Assembly (NCBI RefSeq): GCF_030815085.1
Contig: NZ_JAUSWG010000001.1
DNA: 64,000 nucleotides
Strand: one strand, 5' to 3'
Source: Paraclostridium ghonii
Lineage (GTDB): Bacteria > Bacillota > Clostridia > Peptostreptococcales > Peptostreptococcaceae
Below the pieces are notes generated by a model. It worked only from the letters and a program-made list of their open reading frames with translations. It did not search any database and was not told the origin of the DNA. Positions 8,871 through 17,948 of this stretch are shown one piece after another (within the stretch, counting starts at the first letter, position 1; each line of letters begins with the position of its first letter). Made by a program: the position numbers and the translations under genes.

Positions 8871-9191
8871 ATTAAATTTAAATCAATTATTTACTGTTTG
8901 ATTTATAAAATGATACTATTAATAATAAAATGAAATTTATATTATTTATAATAAGAGGTGTAAATAAAAATCAATTTGTTTTTCATTATATTGATTAACG
9001 TTAAGACTATTTCAAATAAATAACTTTGGGACTTATTAGTATAAAAAATACTTGTATTAAAAATCTAAATAAATACAATACAAAACTTAAAATACATATT
9101 TAATAATTTATTTTTATATAAAAAGGGGTAGCAAAATAAAAAGAGTATAATTAAAATTTATTTAATTATACTTAGGTATTAGGAGGAGAAA

Positions 9192-9956
9192 ATGAGTAAT
9201 GAAGTAAATAGCATGGTATCTATAGTAACTCCAGTGTATAATGCTGAGAGATTTTTAGAAGAAACCATTTTAAGTGTATTAAATCAAACTTATACAAACT
9301 TTGAACTTATATTAGTTAATGATTGCTCTAAGGATAATTCAATTAACATAATAAATAAATTTATGGAAAAAGATTGTAGGATTAAATTTATAGATTTAAA
9401 AGAAAACGGAGGGGCAGCTAGGGCAAGAAATATAGGTATAAAATCAGCAGAAGGTAAATATTTAGCATTTATAGATAGTGATGACTTATGGAAAAAAGAT
9501 AAATTAGAAAAACAGGTTAGCTTCATGGAAAAAAATAAAATAGTTTTTTCTTATACAGCTTATGAAATGATAAATGAAGGTGGAAAAAAGTTAGATAAAA
9601 TAGTAAAATGTAAAGATGTTATAACATACAAAGATCTTTTACGATATAATAAGATTGGATGTTTAACAGTAATGATAGATATATCAATAATAAAGAACTT
9701 ACAAATGGAATATATAAACCATGAAGATTATGCTACTTGGCTTAAAATTTTAAAGCAAGGATATGATGCTTATGGAATAGACGAACCATTGGCATTGTAT
9801 AGAAAAAGAGATGATTCATTATCTGGCAATAAACTTAAAGCCGCTAAGTGGACATGGAATATAATAAGAAATGTGGAGAAAACACCGTTGTTAAAATCTA
9901 TTTTTTATTTTAATATATATACATTTATAAACTTTAAAAAACACATAATGAAATAA
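9192..9956 (+). CDS. Glycosyltransferase family 2 (copy A)
   Basis: An inverting GT-A enzyme, 254 residues, expected to add a sugar to the lipid-linked glycan. It has the standard opening VSIVTPVYNAERFLEETILSV, the ARARNIGIKSAEGKYLAFID core and the metal/nucleotide-binding DSDD motif near residue 97. The C-terminal half carries the EDYATWLKILK acceptor-side motif seen in TuaG-like enzymes. It has no membrane segment. The ribosome site AGGAGGAG is strong. It is a clear paralogue of the gene at 12351, with matching motifs along the whole length. The next GT2 starts 19 bases downstream. Confidence 0.9.
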   Translation: MSNEVNSMVSIVTPVYNAERFLEETILSVLNQTYTNFELILVNDCSKDNSINIINKFMEKDCRIKFIDLKENGGAARARNIGIKSAEGKYLAFIDSDDLWKKDKLEKQVSFMEKNKIVFSYTAYEMINEGGKKLDKIVKCKDVITYKDLLRYNKIGCLTVMIDISIIKNLQMEYINHEDYATWLKILKQGYDAYGIDEPLALYRKRDDSLSGNKLKAAKWTWNIIRNVEKTPLLKSIFYFNIYTFINFKKHIMK

Positions 9957-9975
9957 TATGAAGGGAATTTAAAAC

Positions 9976-10770
9976 ATGAAATTTAGTCTTTTATTACCAA
10001 CATTAGGTACTAGAGAAAAGGAAATAAAGGTATTGTTTGAAAGTCTAAAAAATCAAACATATAAAAACTTTGAATTGATAGTAGTGTCTCAAGGAAATCA
10101 CCAATTTATAGCAGAAGCACTTAAGCAATATGATTTTAATTATAAACACATTACTATGGACGAAAAAGGGATTTCTAAGGCTAGAAATAAAGGTATACCT
10201 TATATATCAGGAAATGTAATGACTTTAGCAGATGATGATGGATGGTACGATGATAATGCATTTGAAACGGTGAAAACTTATATAGAAAATTACAAACCAG
10301 ACATAGCTTGTTTTGAGCATTATGATCCGATAAAAAAAGAATTCCCCAAAAAGTATCCAGAAAAAGAAGTATTAAATTTTTCTAAAAGAAGTGTTTTAAA
10401 ACAATCATCTTTAGATGTATATGTAAATATAGATAAAGTTCCAGATTATAAAATTGGATTTGATGAAAGATTTGGAGTTGGAGGTTTTTATAATTCTGGA
10501 GAAGAAAATATTTATTTAATGGATTTGTATAATTTAGGGTATAAAAAAATGTGCTTTTTCCCAATTGTAGTATCATATCATCCAAATAAAGAAGGAAACT
10601 ATTTAGATAGAAAGTCTTTTATAGCTAAAGGACCTTTGTTTAAAAGATTATTTGGTGGTTTATTAGGATTTCCTATTTTTATTGTATTTGGATTAAAGAA
10701 AAGTGCAAATATAGACAATTTTTGGAATGTATATATAAAGTCTATAAAAGAATTTATAAAATTTAAATAA
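9976..10770 (+). CDS. Glycosyltransferase family 2 (divergent)
   Basis: 264 residues of GT-A type: FSLLLPTLGTREKEIKVLFESL at the start, GISKARNKGIPYISGNVMTL, and DDDGWYDD near residue 89 in place of the usual DSDD. The C-terminal part has GFDERFGVGGFYNSGEEN, resembling the acceptor domain of rhamnosyl- or galactosyltransferase-like GT2 enzymes, and a short hydrophobic stretch near residues 225-240 that may touch the membrane. It is cotranscribed with the gene 19 bases upstream and followed by a strong terminator. The ribosome site (GAAGGGAA) is weaker than that of its neighbours. The substrate is unknown. Confidence 0.8.
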   Translation: MKFSLLLPTLGTREKEIKVLFESLKNQTYKNFELIVVSQGNHQFIAEALKQYDFNYKHITMDEKGISKARNKGIPYISGNVMTLADDDGWYDDNAFETVKTYIENYKPDIACFEHYDPIKKEFPKKYPEKEVLNFSKRSVLKQSSLDVYVNIDKVPDYKIGFDERFGVGGFYNSGEENIYLMDLYNLGYKKMCFFPIVVSYHPNKEGNYLDRKSFIAKGPLFKRLFGGLLGFPIFIVFGLKKSANIDNFWNVYIKSIKEFIKFK

Positions 10771-10816
10771 AAAATAGCGATAATACTAGTATATATAGTA
10801 TTATCGCTATTTTTTA
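10771..10816 (+). terminator. Terminator after the GT2 pair
   Basis: A perfect 17-bp stem (10771-10787 with 10798-10814) containing ATAGCGATAATACT is followed by Ts. It also has an A tract on the left, so it could work in both directions. Confidence 0.92.
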
Positions 10817-10909
10817 TTTCTAAACAGTATATTTTAAGTAGGTATTTATAAAAATAGATAATATATGTTAATATATAATGGTATGTAATACCTTAAAAAT
10901 TAATGAATA

Positions 10910-10938
10910 TTGACATATATATAGATAATATGTAAAAT
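10910..10938 (+). promoter_or_regulatory. Sigma-A promoter of ugd
   Basis: A consensus TTGACA (10910-10915), 17 bases and TAAAAT (10933-10938), about 80 bases upstream of the start codon. Confidence 0.75.
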
Positions 10939-11020
10939 ATTAATTTAATGTGGAATTATATTTATATAGTTTATAAGCTAAATAAGAAGTTAATAGACTG
11001 TTTTAAGTAGGAGGACAAAT

Positions 11021-12313
11021 ATGCAAATAGCGATTGCAGGAACGGGATATGTAGGTTTAGTAACTGGAGTATGTCTAGCAGAAGTAGGATGGAATGTCAC
11101 TTGTATAGATATAGATGAAGAAAAAGTAAAAGTGATGAAGTCAGGGATATCTCCTATATATGAAGAAGATTTAGAAGAATTAATGCAAAAAAATTATCAG
11201 CAAGGAAAAATTGATTATACTACAGATTATAAAAATGCGTATAAAAATTGTGATGTAGTAATGATTGCAGTCGGAACTCCAGAAAGAAGCGATGGATCAG
11301 CAAATCTAGATTATGTAAAAAAAGTTGCAAAGCAAATATCTGAAAATCTAGAAAGAGATTGTGTTATAGTTATAAAATCAACAGTACCTATAGGAACTAA
11401 TGATGAGATTGAAAGATATATAAAAAAGAATTTAGTTAATGATGTGAAAATTGAAGTTGTTTCAAATCCAGAATTTTTAGCGCAAGGAACAGCAGTAAAA
11501 GATACTTTAAATGCTTCAAGAATAGTTGTAGGGGCTGAAAGCGAGTGGGCTAAATCTATAATGAATGAAGTGTACAGTAAATTTAACCAACCTATAGTTT
11601 TCACAAATAGAAAAAGTGCGGAAATGATAAAATATGCATCAAATGATTTCTTAGCCTTAAAGATATCATTTATGAATGATATTGCAAATTTATGTGAAAT
11701 AGTAGGTGCAAATATAGAAGACGTTTCACTAGGTATGAGCTATGACCCAAGAATAGGAGACAAATTTTTAAAAGCTGGAATAGGATATGGAGGATCTTGC
11801 TTTCCAAAGGATACAAAAGCATTACATTGGTTAGCTAGTTATCATGATTATGAGTTAAAGACTATTAAAGCAGCTATAGAGGTTAATGAGTCTCAAAAAA
11901 TAAAACTTATAAAAAAAGCTAAAGGTATAATTGATGATTTTGAAAATAAAAGAGTTGCAGTTCTTGGGTTGACTTTTAAACCAGGAACGGATGATTTAAG
12001 AGAAGCGCCATCAATACCTAATATTAACTACCTTAAGGAAAGAGGAGCAAATATAATAGCATATGATCCGGTTGGAGTTGATAATGCTAAAAAGATATTT
12101 GGCGATTGTATTGAATATACTACATCTATAAATGAAGCTATAAAAGATGCGGAAATATGCTTTATAATGACTGAATGGAAAGAAGTTCAAAATTTTGATA
12201 TAAATAGTTATAAATTAAAAATGAAAACACCTATTATTTTTGATGGAAGAAATTGTTATGACATAAAAAAAATGAATGAAATAGGAGTACAATATTATTC
12301 TATAGGAAGATAA
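11021..12313 (+). CDS. ugd: UDP-glucose 6-dehydrogenase
   Basis: Oxidises UDP-glucose twice with NAD to UDP-glucuronate, giving the polysaccharide an acidic sugar. The N-terminal Rossmann motif AGTGYVGLVTG is at residues 6-16, the central NPEFLAQGTAVKD segment near residue 148, the catalytic cysteine in GIGYGGSCFPKD near residue 260, and the C-terminal domain begins GLTFKPGTDDLREAPS. The length of 430 is typical of TuaD/Ugd. The ribosome site is AGGAGG. It is probably cotranscribed with the GT2 37 bases downstream. Its presence argues that the surface polymer is anionic. Confidence 0.93.
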   Translation: MQIAIAGTGYVGLVTGVCLAEVGWNVTCIDIDEEKVKVMKSGISPIYEEDLEELMQKNYQQGKIDYTTDYKNAYKNCDVVMIAVGTPERSDGSANLDYVKKVAKQISENLERDCVIVIKSTVPIGTNDEIERYIKKNLVNDVKIEVVSNPEFLAQGTAVKDTLNASRIVVGAESEWAKSIMNEVYSKFNQPIVFTNRKSAEMIKYASNDFLALKISFMNDIANLCEIVGANIEDVSLGMSYDPRIGDKFLKAGIGYGGSCFPKDTKALHWLASYHDYELKTIKAAIEVNESQKIKLIKKAKGIIDDFENKRVAVLGLTFKPGTDDLREAPSIPNINYLKERGANIIAYDPVGVDNAKKIFGDCIEYTTSINEAIKDAEICFIMTEWKEVQNFDINSYKLKMKTPIIFDGRNCYDIKKMNEIGVQYYSIGR

Positions 12314-12350
12314 ATTTTAAAAATATTTATTATTTAATAGGAGACAAAAT

Positions 12351-13094
12351 ATGAAAGTATCTATAATAACACCTGTATATAACTCTGAAAAATTTATAAA
12401 AGACACAATATCATCTGTTCTAAAACAAACATATAAAAACTGGGAGATGATATTAGTAGATGATTGCTCTACAGACAATTCAGAGCAAATCATAAATGAA
12501 TATGTAAAAAAAGATAGTCGTTTTAAATATATTAAACTTGAACAAAATTCAGGATCTGCTGTTGCAAGGAATAGAGCTATAAAAGAGGCTAGTGGAAGAT
12601 TTTTAGCTTTTTTAGATAGTGATGATATTTGGGAGCCTGAAAAATTAGATTTGCAAATAAAGTTTATGATAGATAATAATGTAGGATTTACATTTACAGC
12701 ATATAAAATAATTGATGAAAATGGGAATCCTACAGATAAAATTGTTAATGTTCCAAATACTATAACTTATGAAGAACTTTTAAAAAATACAATAATAGGA
12801 TGTTTAACTGTAGTTATAGATAAAGAAATAGTAGGGGAAATACAAATGCCAAATCTAAGAGCAAGACAGGATTTTGCGACTTGGTTAAGTGTACTAAAAA
12901 AGGGATATACGGCATATGGTATAAATACTCCTCTTGCAAAATATAGAATTGTAACTAACTCTGTATCTTCAAACAAATTAAAAATGATACGTAGAAATTG
13001 GAATGTATATAGAAATATTGAAGAATTATCTTTAATGAAATCAGCTTATGTAACATCATACTATGTTTTTAATGCAATCAAAAAAAGAGTATAG
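12351..13094 (+). CDS. Glycosyltransferase family 2 (copy B)
   Basis: 247 residues, GT-A fold: VSIITPVYNSEKFIKDTISSV, ARNRAIKEASGRFLAFLD, DSDD near residue 93 and QDFATWLSVLKKGYTAYGI, collinear with the gene at 9192 through to the C-terminus. TuaG-like in length and motif layout. It lies directly after ugd and may transfer glucuronate or another sugar next to it; this is inference from position only. It has no signal or membrane segment. A 347-base gap with a terminator at 13302 follows. Confidence 0.9.
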   Translation: MKVSIITPVYNSEKFIKDTISSVLKQTYKNWEMILVDDCSTDNSEQIINEYVKKDSRFKYIKLEQNSGSAVARNRAIKEASGRFLAFLDSDDIWEPEKLDLQIKFMIDNNVGFTFTAYKIIDENGNPTDKIVNVPNTITYEELLKNTIIGCLTVVIDKEIVGEIQMPNLRARQDFATWLSVLKKGYTAYGINTPLAKYRIVTNSVSSNKLKMIRRNWNVYRNIEELSLMKSAYVTSYYVFNAIKKRV

Positions 13095-13301
13095 GCTAAA
13101 TTTAAAACTTAAATACTTTACTATTAAAACAAAATATTAACTATAAAACCAATTTAAACATTATAATATATATCAATTCTAATCGAAAAACTTTTAGAAT
13201 GAAAAAAATATAAGAGTTTTATAGAAAACTTAACATGGGAAAACTCAGCTAAAAAATATATCCAATTATGGAAAAATATGATATGAAGTTAGAAATAAAT
13301 T

Positions 13302-13338
13302 AAAAATCTTTAGTCTTTGACTAAAGATTTTTAATTTA
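13302..13338 (+). terminator. Terminator after ugd-GT2
   Basis: AAAAATCTTTAG (13302-13313) and CTAAAGATTTTT (13321-13332) form the same 12-bp stem as the terminator at 8691, with a different 7-base loop. It lies in the 13095-13441 gap, where nothing else is recognised. Confidence 0.85.
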
Positions 13339-13444
13339 TTATGGTAAAAATTTACATAAAGGTCTTATTAATTTTGGAATAAAATGATACAATTAGTAAG
13401 AAAACATATTTTGCTGATAAACATTGAATTAAGGGGGAACTTTG

Positions 13445-15859
13445 GTGAGAAGAAGGAAAATTGTAATATCACTATTAACAACTTCGGCAATTTTGCTTAT
13501 GTCTTCTATAACATATGCAAACAACGTAGAAGAAAAAAAATTAGTAGGTGTAGATAGGTATGAAACGGCTATAAAGGTTAGTCAAGAGGGGTGGAAATCA
13601 GCAGAAACTGCGATTATAGTAAATAGTAGTGCAATAGTAGATGCGTTATCAGTTACACCATTAGCAAATTTAAAAAACGCACCTATATTATTGACTCAGC
13701 AAGAGTATTTAAATAAAGATACAAAAAAAGAATTACAAAGATTAGGGGTTAAAAATGTTTATATAATAGGAACGGATGATGTGGTTTCTGAGAAAGTAAA
13801 TCAAGATATAAAATCTATGGGCATATCTACAGAACGCTTAGGTGGAGATGATAGATATGAAACTGCGTTAAAAATCGTAAAGAAAATGGACTCAATAAAA
13901 GATATTTCTCAAATTGCAGTTGTCAATGGTATGAATGGGCTTGCTGATGCAGTAAGTATAGCATCTGTAGCAGCATCAAACAATATTGCTATAGTACCTA
14001 TATCTCCAGATAATGGGACTAAGGCTTTTGATGAGTTTATACAATCAGAAAGTATTAGCAAATCTTATATAATAGGAACTGATGATGTAGTACCTGTAAA
14101 TATAGAAAAAAAAGTTCCTAATCCAGAAAGACTTGGTGGAATAGACAGAAATGAAACTAATGCAAAGGTAATTTCTAAATTTTACCCACAACAACAGTTA
14201 AATAATTTATATGTAGCTAAAGATGGAATGAGAAAACAAGATGAGCTAGTTGATGCTCTTTCTGTAGGTGTATTAGCCTCAAAACAGAATGCTCCAGTTG
14301 CTATTGTAGGAAATAAGGTATCTGATGCTCAAGCCAATGTATTTAAAGATAAAAAAACTACTGTTTTAACACAAGTAGGAAATGAAGGTAATGAAAATGC
14401 GTTTAATCAGATAAAAGAATTATTTTCAAAAAATACTAATAAAATTATGTATGTAGCTAATGAAGAGACTGTAAACGTAAGAAGTGGACCTTCTATAAAC
14501 TTTCAAAAAGTAGGGGAATTAAAAAAAGGACAGGAAATAGAAGTTATACAGATGCTTGATAATGGATGGGCTAAAATAGTATTTAATGGGAAAGAAGCTT
14601 ATATTAGTGGATCATATTTAAGCAATACAAAGCCAGATGATAATAAAGAAACAGTAAAAATAAAGTATGTAACATCTGAAACAGGATTAAACGTGAGAAA
14701 AGGACCAAGTACAGGGGATCAAATAATAGGTAAATTACCTTATGGAAGCTCTGTAGAAGTTGTAAATATAACAAGTACTGGATGGGCTAAAATAAAATAT
14801 AATAGCACATATGCATATGCATATGTAAGTAATAATTATTTAAGTGATAATCCAGTAAATACAGGAGAGCAGAAACCGCTACCTACGCCTAAGGCAACAC
14901 CGAGGTATTTAGATGCTCCCCAAGATAATAGAATAATAGATGCATCACAAGATAAATATCAAAATACTATAAAAGTTAATCCTATGTATAGTTCAGGATT
15001 AAAAAGTTTATCAATAAAAAATTGCTCTGATTTTGGAATAGAGTATAGTGCATTTTACAATAATAATTGGCAAAGAAGCTCTAATGGCTCATTGGTTGGG
15101 GATGGAGTAAATAATATACAAGGTATAAGAATTAATTTAAAAAATCAGCATGAAAACTATCATGTATTTTACAGAGTAAAAGACGATAGAGGATGGCAAG
15201 CTTGGGTAAAAGATAATAAAATTGCAGGTGAAATTGGAACGGTTAATAATATAAAAGAAATTCAAGTAAGAATTGTAGTATCAAGTGATACAGACTCTAT
15301 GGTTAAACCAACTATAGCTATAGATATAGGCCACAATGTACCTAGACCTAAGTTACTAAAGGGGGCAATAAATGGAGTTTACGATGAGGACTATTTAACT
15401 AAAGTGATTGGAGAAAAAATGATATATAAGTTAAGAAGTTTAGGTTATAATGTTATTGATACATTACCTAAAAGCAATTTCACACAAACGGATGAACTAA
15501 AACAAAGATCAAATGTAGCAAACTTAAATGAAGTTGATAAAATGATATCTATTCATTTTAATAGTGCAGATTTAACTAGTAGTGAAATGGGAACAGAAGT
15601 TTTATATAGCAATTCAAATGGACAGTCAAAAGGTTTAGCTCAAAAGATTGTAAATAGAGTTTCTAATGAGTTTAATTTTAGAAATAGAGGAGCTAACTAT
15701 AGAGATAATTTATATATTTTAACTAACACTAAAGCACCATCAGTTATTGTTGAAGGAATGTTTATAACTAGTAAAGGTGATATGGATAAATTTATATCAC
15801 ATGGAAGTGAATCTTATGAAAAAATGGCACAATCAATAATTGAAGGAGCTTTAAACTAA
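13445..15859 (+). CDS. Cell-wall-bound N-acetylmuramoyl-L-alanine amidase with three CWB2, two SH3 and a ChW-like domain
   Basis: Secreted wall protein of about 804 residues. I prefer GTG at 13445 over TTG at 13442 because AGGGGG then lies 7 rather than 4 bases upstream. Order: signal peptide ending near SSITYA (about residue 26); three CWB2 repeats (about 33-325), each beginning like RLGGxDRYET and containing a YIIGTDDVV-type segment; two bacterial SH3 domains with NVRSGPS and NVRKGPS (about 333-395 and 405-468); a linker; a ChW-like region ending in RGWQAWVKDNKIAGEIGT (about 520-612); and an Amidase_3 domain (about 622-804) with zinc ligands in DIGHN and SIHFN and the catalytic Glu in VIVEGMF. 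The catalytic set is intact. CWB2 anchors proteins non-covalently to an anionic wall polymer in C. difficile. Confidence 0.92.
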   Translation: MRRRKIVISLLTTSAILLMSSITYANNVEEKKLVGVDRYETAIKVSQEGWKSAETAIIVNSSAIVDALSVTPLANLKNAPILLTQQEYLNKDTKKELQRLGVKNVYIIGTDDVVSEKVNQDIKSMGISTERLGGDDRYETALKIVKKMDSIKDISQIAVVNGMNGLADAVSIASVAASNNIAIVPISPDNGTKAFDEFIQSESISKSYIIGTDDVVPVNIEKKVPNPERLGGIDRNETNAKVISKFYPQQQLNNLYVAKDGMRKQDELVDALSVGVLASKQNAPVAIVGNKVSDAQANVFKDKKTTVLTQVGNEGNENAFNQIKELFSKNTNKIMYVANEETVNVRSGPSINFQKVGELKKGQEIEVIQMLDNGWAKIVFNGKEAYISGSYLSNTKPDDNKETVKIKYVTSETGLNVRKGPSTGDQIIGKLPYGSSVEVVNITSTGWAKIKYNSTYAYAYVSNNYLSDNPVNTGEQKPLPTPKATPRYLDAPQDNRIIDASQDKYQNTIKVNPMYSSGLKSLSIKNCSDFGIEYSAFYNNNWQRSSNGSLVGDGVNNIQGIRINLKNQHENYHVFYRVKDDRGWQAWVKDNKIAGEIGTVNNIKEIQVRIVVSSDTDSMVKPTIAIDIGHNVPRPKLLKGAINGVYDEDYLTKVIGEKMIYKLRSLGYNVIDTLPKSNFTQTDELKQRSNVANLNEVDKMISIHFNSADLTSSEMGTEVLYSNSNGQSKGLAQKIVNRVSNEFNFRNRGANYRDNLYILTNTKAPSVIVEGMFITSKGDMDKFISHGSESYEKMAQSIIEGALN

Positions 15860-15883
15860 AAATAATAAATAGGGGGAGAAAGA

Positions 15884-16693
15884 TTGAGCATAAAAAAAAT
15901 AATAGGTATTTTTCTAGTGATAGGAGTATTAATATACTCTCTATCTGCTATTGAGCCTAAAAAAACAGCTTTGTTTTTTATACCACACCAAGATGATGAA
16001 ACTTTAACTTTTTCTCCTGCTATACAAAGATATATAAAAGACGGGTATGATGTACATGTTATATTATCTACTGATGGTATATCATCATCCGTTAGAGAAG
16101 ATTTACTAAATGGAAGTTCAGTATGTAATATTCACAATGAAAGACATAACCTTGAGATAAGCCAAACGGAATTTACTAAATTAAGGGATATAGAGTATAC
16201 TCAGGCCTTAATAGATTTAGGTGTTAAGCAAAAAAATATTCATATTTCAAGGTTTGCAGTTAAGGATGGAACTTTAGATAAAGATAGGGCTAAGACTATA
16301 ATTTCTGATTATGTAGAGCAATATCCAAACTCAAAAGTATTTACTATGTCAAATACATCCCAAAATGTGTATGGAGGACATAATGATCATTATACTTTAG
16401 GGATGGCAGCAAAAGAGCTTTATGATGAAGGAAAGATAAATGACCTTGATTTGTTTGTGGAGTTTTACATACGTGAAAATTTTGAGAAAAAAAATAAAAA
16501 TATAAAATTAGAAAAGTACTATCCAACAAATAGTAACCAAATTAAAAGAGCCACATATTCATACACCAATTTTGACCCTAAGCATCAACATTATGCAATA
16601 GGAGACCACTCAGTAAGTCAGTTATTTAGTCAAGTGAAACAAGATTTATATAATGACAAGTTTGTATCCTATTACTATAATATAAAAAGGTAA
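15884..16693 (+). CDS. PIG-L/LmbE family deacetylase, membrane-anchored or secreted
   Basis: A zinc-dependent N-acetylglucosamine deacetylase-like protein of 269 residues. An N-terminal hydrophobic segment (residues 5-22) suggests export or anchoring. The metal motif FIPHQDDETL (residues 32-41) is the family's HxDDE, and GGHNDHYTLG supplies the second histidine pair near residue 164. TTG start with AGGGGGAG upstream; 24 bases after the amidase gene, so the two are cotranscribed. Extracytoplasmic placement next to a wall hydrolase suggests it edits acetylated sugars of the wall or surface polymer. That substrate is inference. Confidence 0.83.
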   Translation: MSIKKIIGIFLVIGVLIYSLSAIEPKKTALFFIPHQDDETLTFSPAIQRYIKDGYDVHVILSTDGISSSVREDLLNGSSVCNIHNERHNLEISQTEFTKLRDIEYTQALIDLGVKQKNIHISRFAVKDGTLDKDRAKTIISDYVEQYPNSKVFTMSNTSQNVYGGHNDHYTLGMAAKELYDEGKINDLDLFVEFYIRENFEKKNKNIKLEKYYPTNSNQIKRATYSYTNFDPKHQHYAIGDHSVSQLFSQVKQDLYNDKFVSYYYNIKR

Positions 16694-16764
16694 AATTTAT
16701 GTTATAATTAGTTTTGTTAATTTTATAAAATAAATTTTTCAGATAAGAAAAGGATAGAGTGAAA

Positions 16765-17853
16765 ATGAAAAAAATTTGTTATTTAGCAGATGCATCTAGT
16801 ACTCACACTAAAAAGTTTTGTGATTATTTTTCAAAACATGGATATGAAATATATGTTATATCTTTAAATGAAGGTGAGATTGATAGTGCGATTGTATATA
16901 GTTTAGATTATGAAGTTAAGAAATTAAAAAATGAAAAAACTTTTAAAAAAATAGGATACTTAAAATCTATAAAGAACATAAAAAAAATTATAAAAGATAT
17001 AAAACCAGATATTGTACATGCCCATTTTGCTAGTAGTTATGGACTTTTAGGTAGTTTAGTTAATTTCAAACCTTATATAATTTCTGTATGGGGTACAGAT
17101 ATATATGAGTTTCCAAAGTCAAACATTATAAATAAACATATATTAAAATATAATTTAAAAAAAGCAGATATAGTTCTTTCTACAAGCAAAGCAATGGCAC
17201 AAGAGACATCATTATATACTAACAAGAATATATATATAACACCTTTTGGGGTTGATGTAAACCTCTTCAAACCGATAGAAAAAGAAGATGTAAATAAAGA
17301 TTCTATAGTAATAGGAACTATAAAAACATTAGAAGATAAATATGGAATAGACTATCTTATAAAAGGATTTAAATATGTAAAAGAACATTTCCCTGACAAA
17401 AAGTTAAAGTTGATAATAGGTGGAGAGGGAAGTAAAAGAGAATATTTACAAAAGTTAAGTAAGGAGTTAGAGGTTGATAAAGAGATAAGTTTTATAGGAT
17501 ATGTAAATCAATCAGATATAGTAGAGGTGTTTAATAGATTTGACATAGCTGTATTCCCATCATTAAGGGAAAGTTTTGGAGTTGCAGCTGTAGAAGCTGA
17601 AGCGTGTGGAATACCTGTAGTAGCTACTAATGTTGGAGGCCTACCAGAAGCTACTAAGAATGGGGAAAGTGCTATATTAGTAAATAGCCAAAACGAAAAA
17701 GAGCTTGGGGAAGCTATTATAGAATTAATAGAAGATGAAAAAAAGAGAAATAAAATGGGATTAGCAGCTAGAGAATTTGTCTGTAAAGAATTAGATGTTA
17801 ATGACAATTTTAAAATAATTGAAAGTTTATATACTAATGTATTAAAAAAGTAG
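16765..17853 (+). CDS. Glycosyltransferase family 4
   Basis: GT-B glycosyltransferase of about 362 residues. GTG at 16759 and ATG at 16765 are both possible starts; AAAAGGA lies 5 or 11 bases away. The N-domain contains IVHAHFASSYGLLG and VWGTDIYEFP (about 95-120). The C-domain has IGTIKTLEDKYGIDYLI, and the EX7E donor motif SLRESFGVAAVEAEACGIPV near residue 270, followed by TNVGGLPEA. It closes the run of glycan genes and its stop codon is inside a terminator stem. Closest in style to EpsD/EpsF-like capsule transferases; specificity unknown. Confidence 0.88.
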   Translation: MKKICYLADASSTHTKKFCDYFSKHGYEIYVISLNEGEIDSAIVYSLDYEVKKLKNEKTFKKIGYLKSIKNIKKIIKDIKPDIVHAHFASSYGLLGSLVNFKPYIISVWGTDIYEFPKSNIINKHILKYNLKKADIVLSTSKAMAQETSLYTNKNIYITPFGVDVNLFKPIEKEDVNKDSIVIGTIKTLEDKYGIDYLIKGFKYVKEHFPDKKLKLIIGGEGSKREYLQKLSKELEVDKEISFIGYVNQSDIVEVFNRFDIAVFPSLRESFGVAAVEAEACGIPVVATNVGGLPEATKNGESAILVNSQNEKELGEAIIELIEDEKKRNKMGLAAREFVCKELDVNDNFKIIESLYTNVLKK

Positions 17854-17885
17854 CATTTTAATTTTAATTAAAATGCTACTTTTAT
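17847..17885 (+). terminator. Terminator overlapping the end of the GT4 gene
   Basis: A 16-bp perfect stem (17847-17862 with 17867-17883) that includes the TAG stop codon, followed by T-rich sequence. Confidence 0.9.
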
Positions 17886-17948
17886 TTTGCAATAATGTAC
17901 AATATATGATATATTTTAAAGGAAAAAAATGAATAAATAGGGGGAAAT

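Noticed and set aside
13095..13441. Search for a c-di-GMP or other riboswitch before the CWB2 amidase gene
   Set aside because: No conserved aptamer core was found; only the terminator at 13302 and AT-rich sequence.
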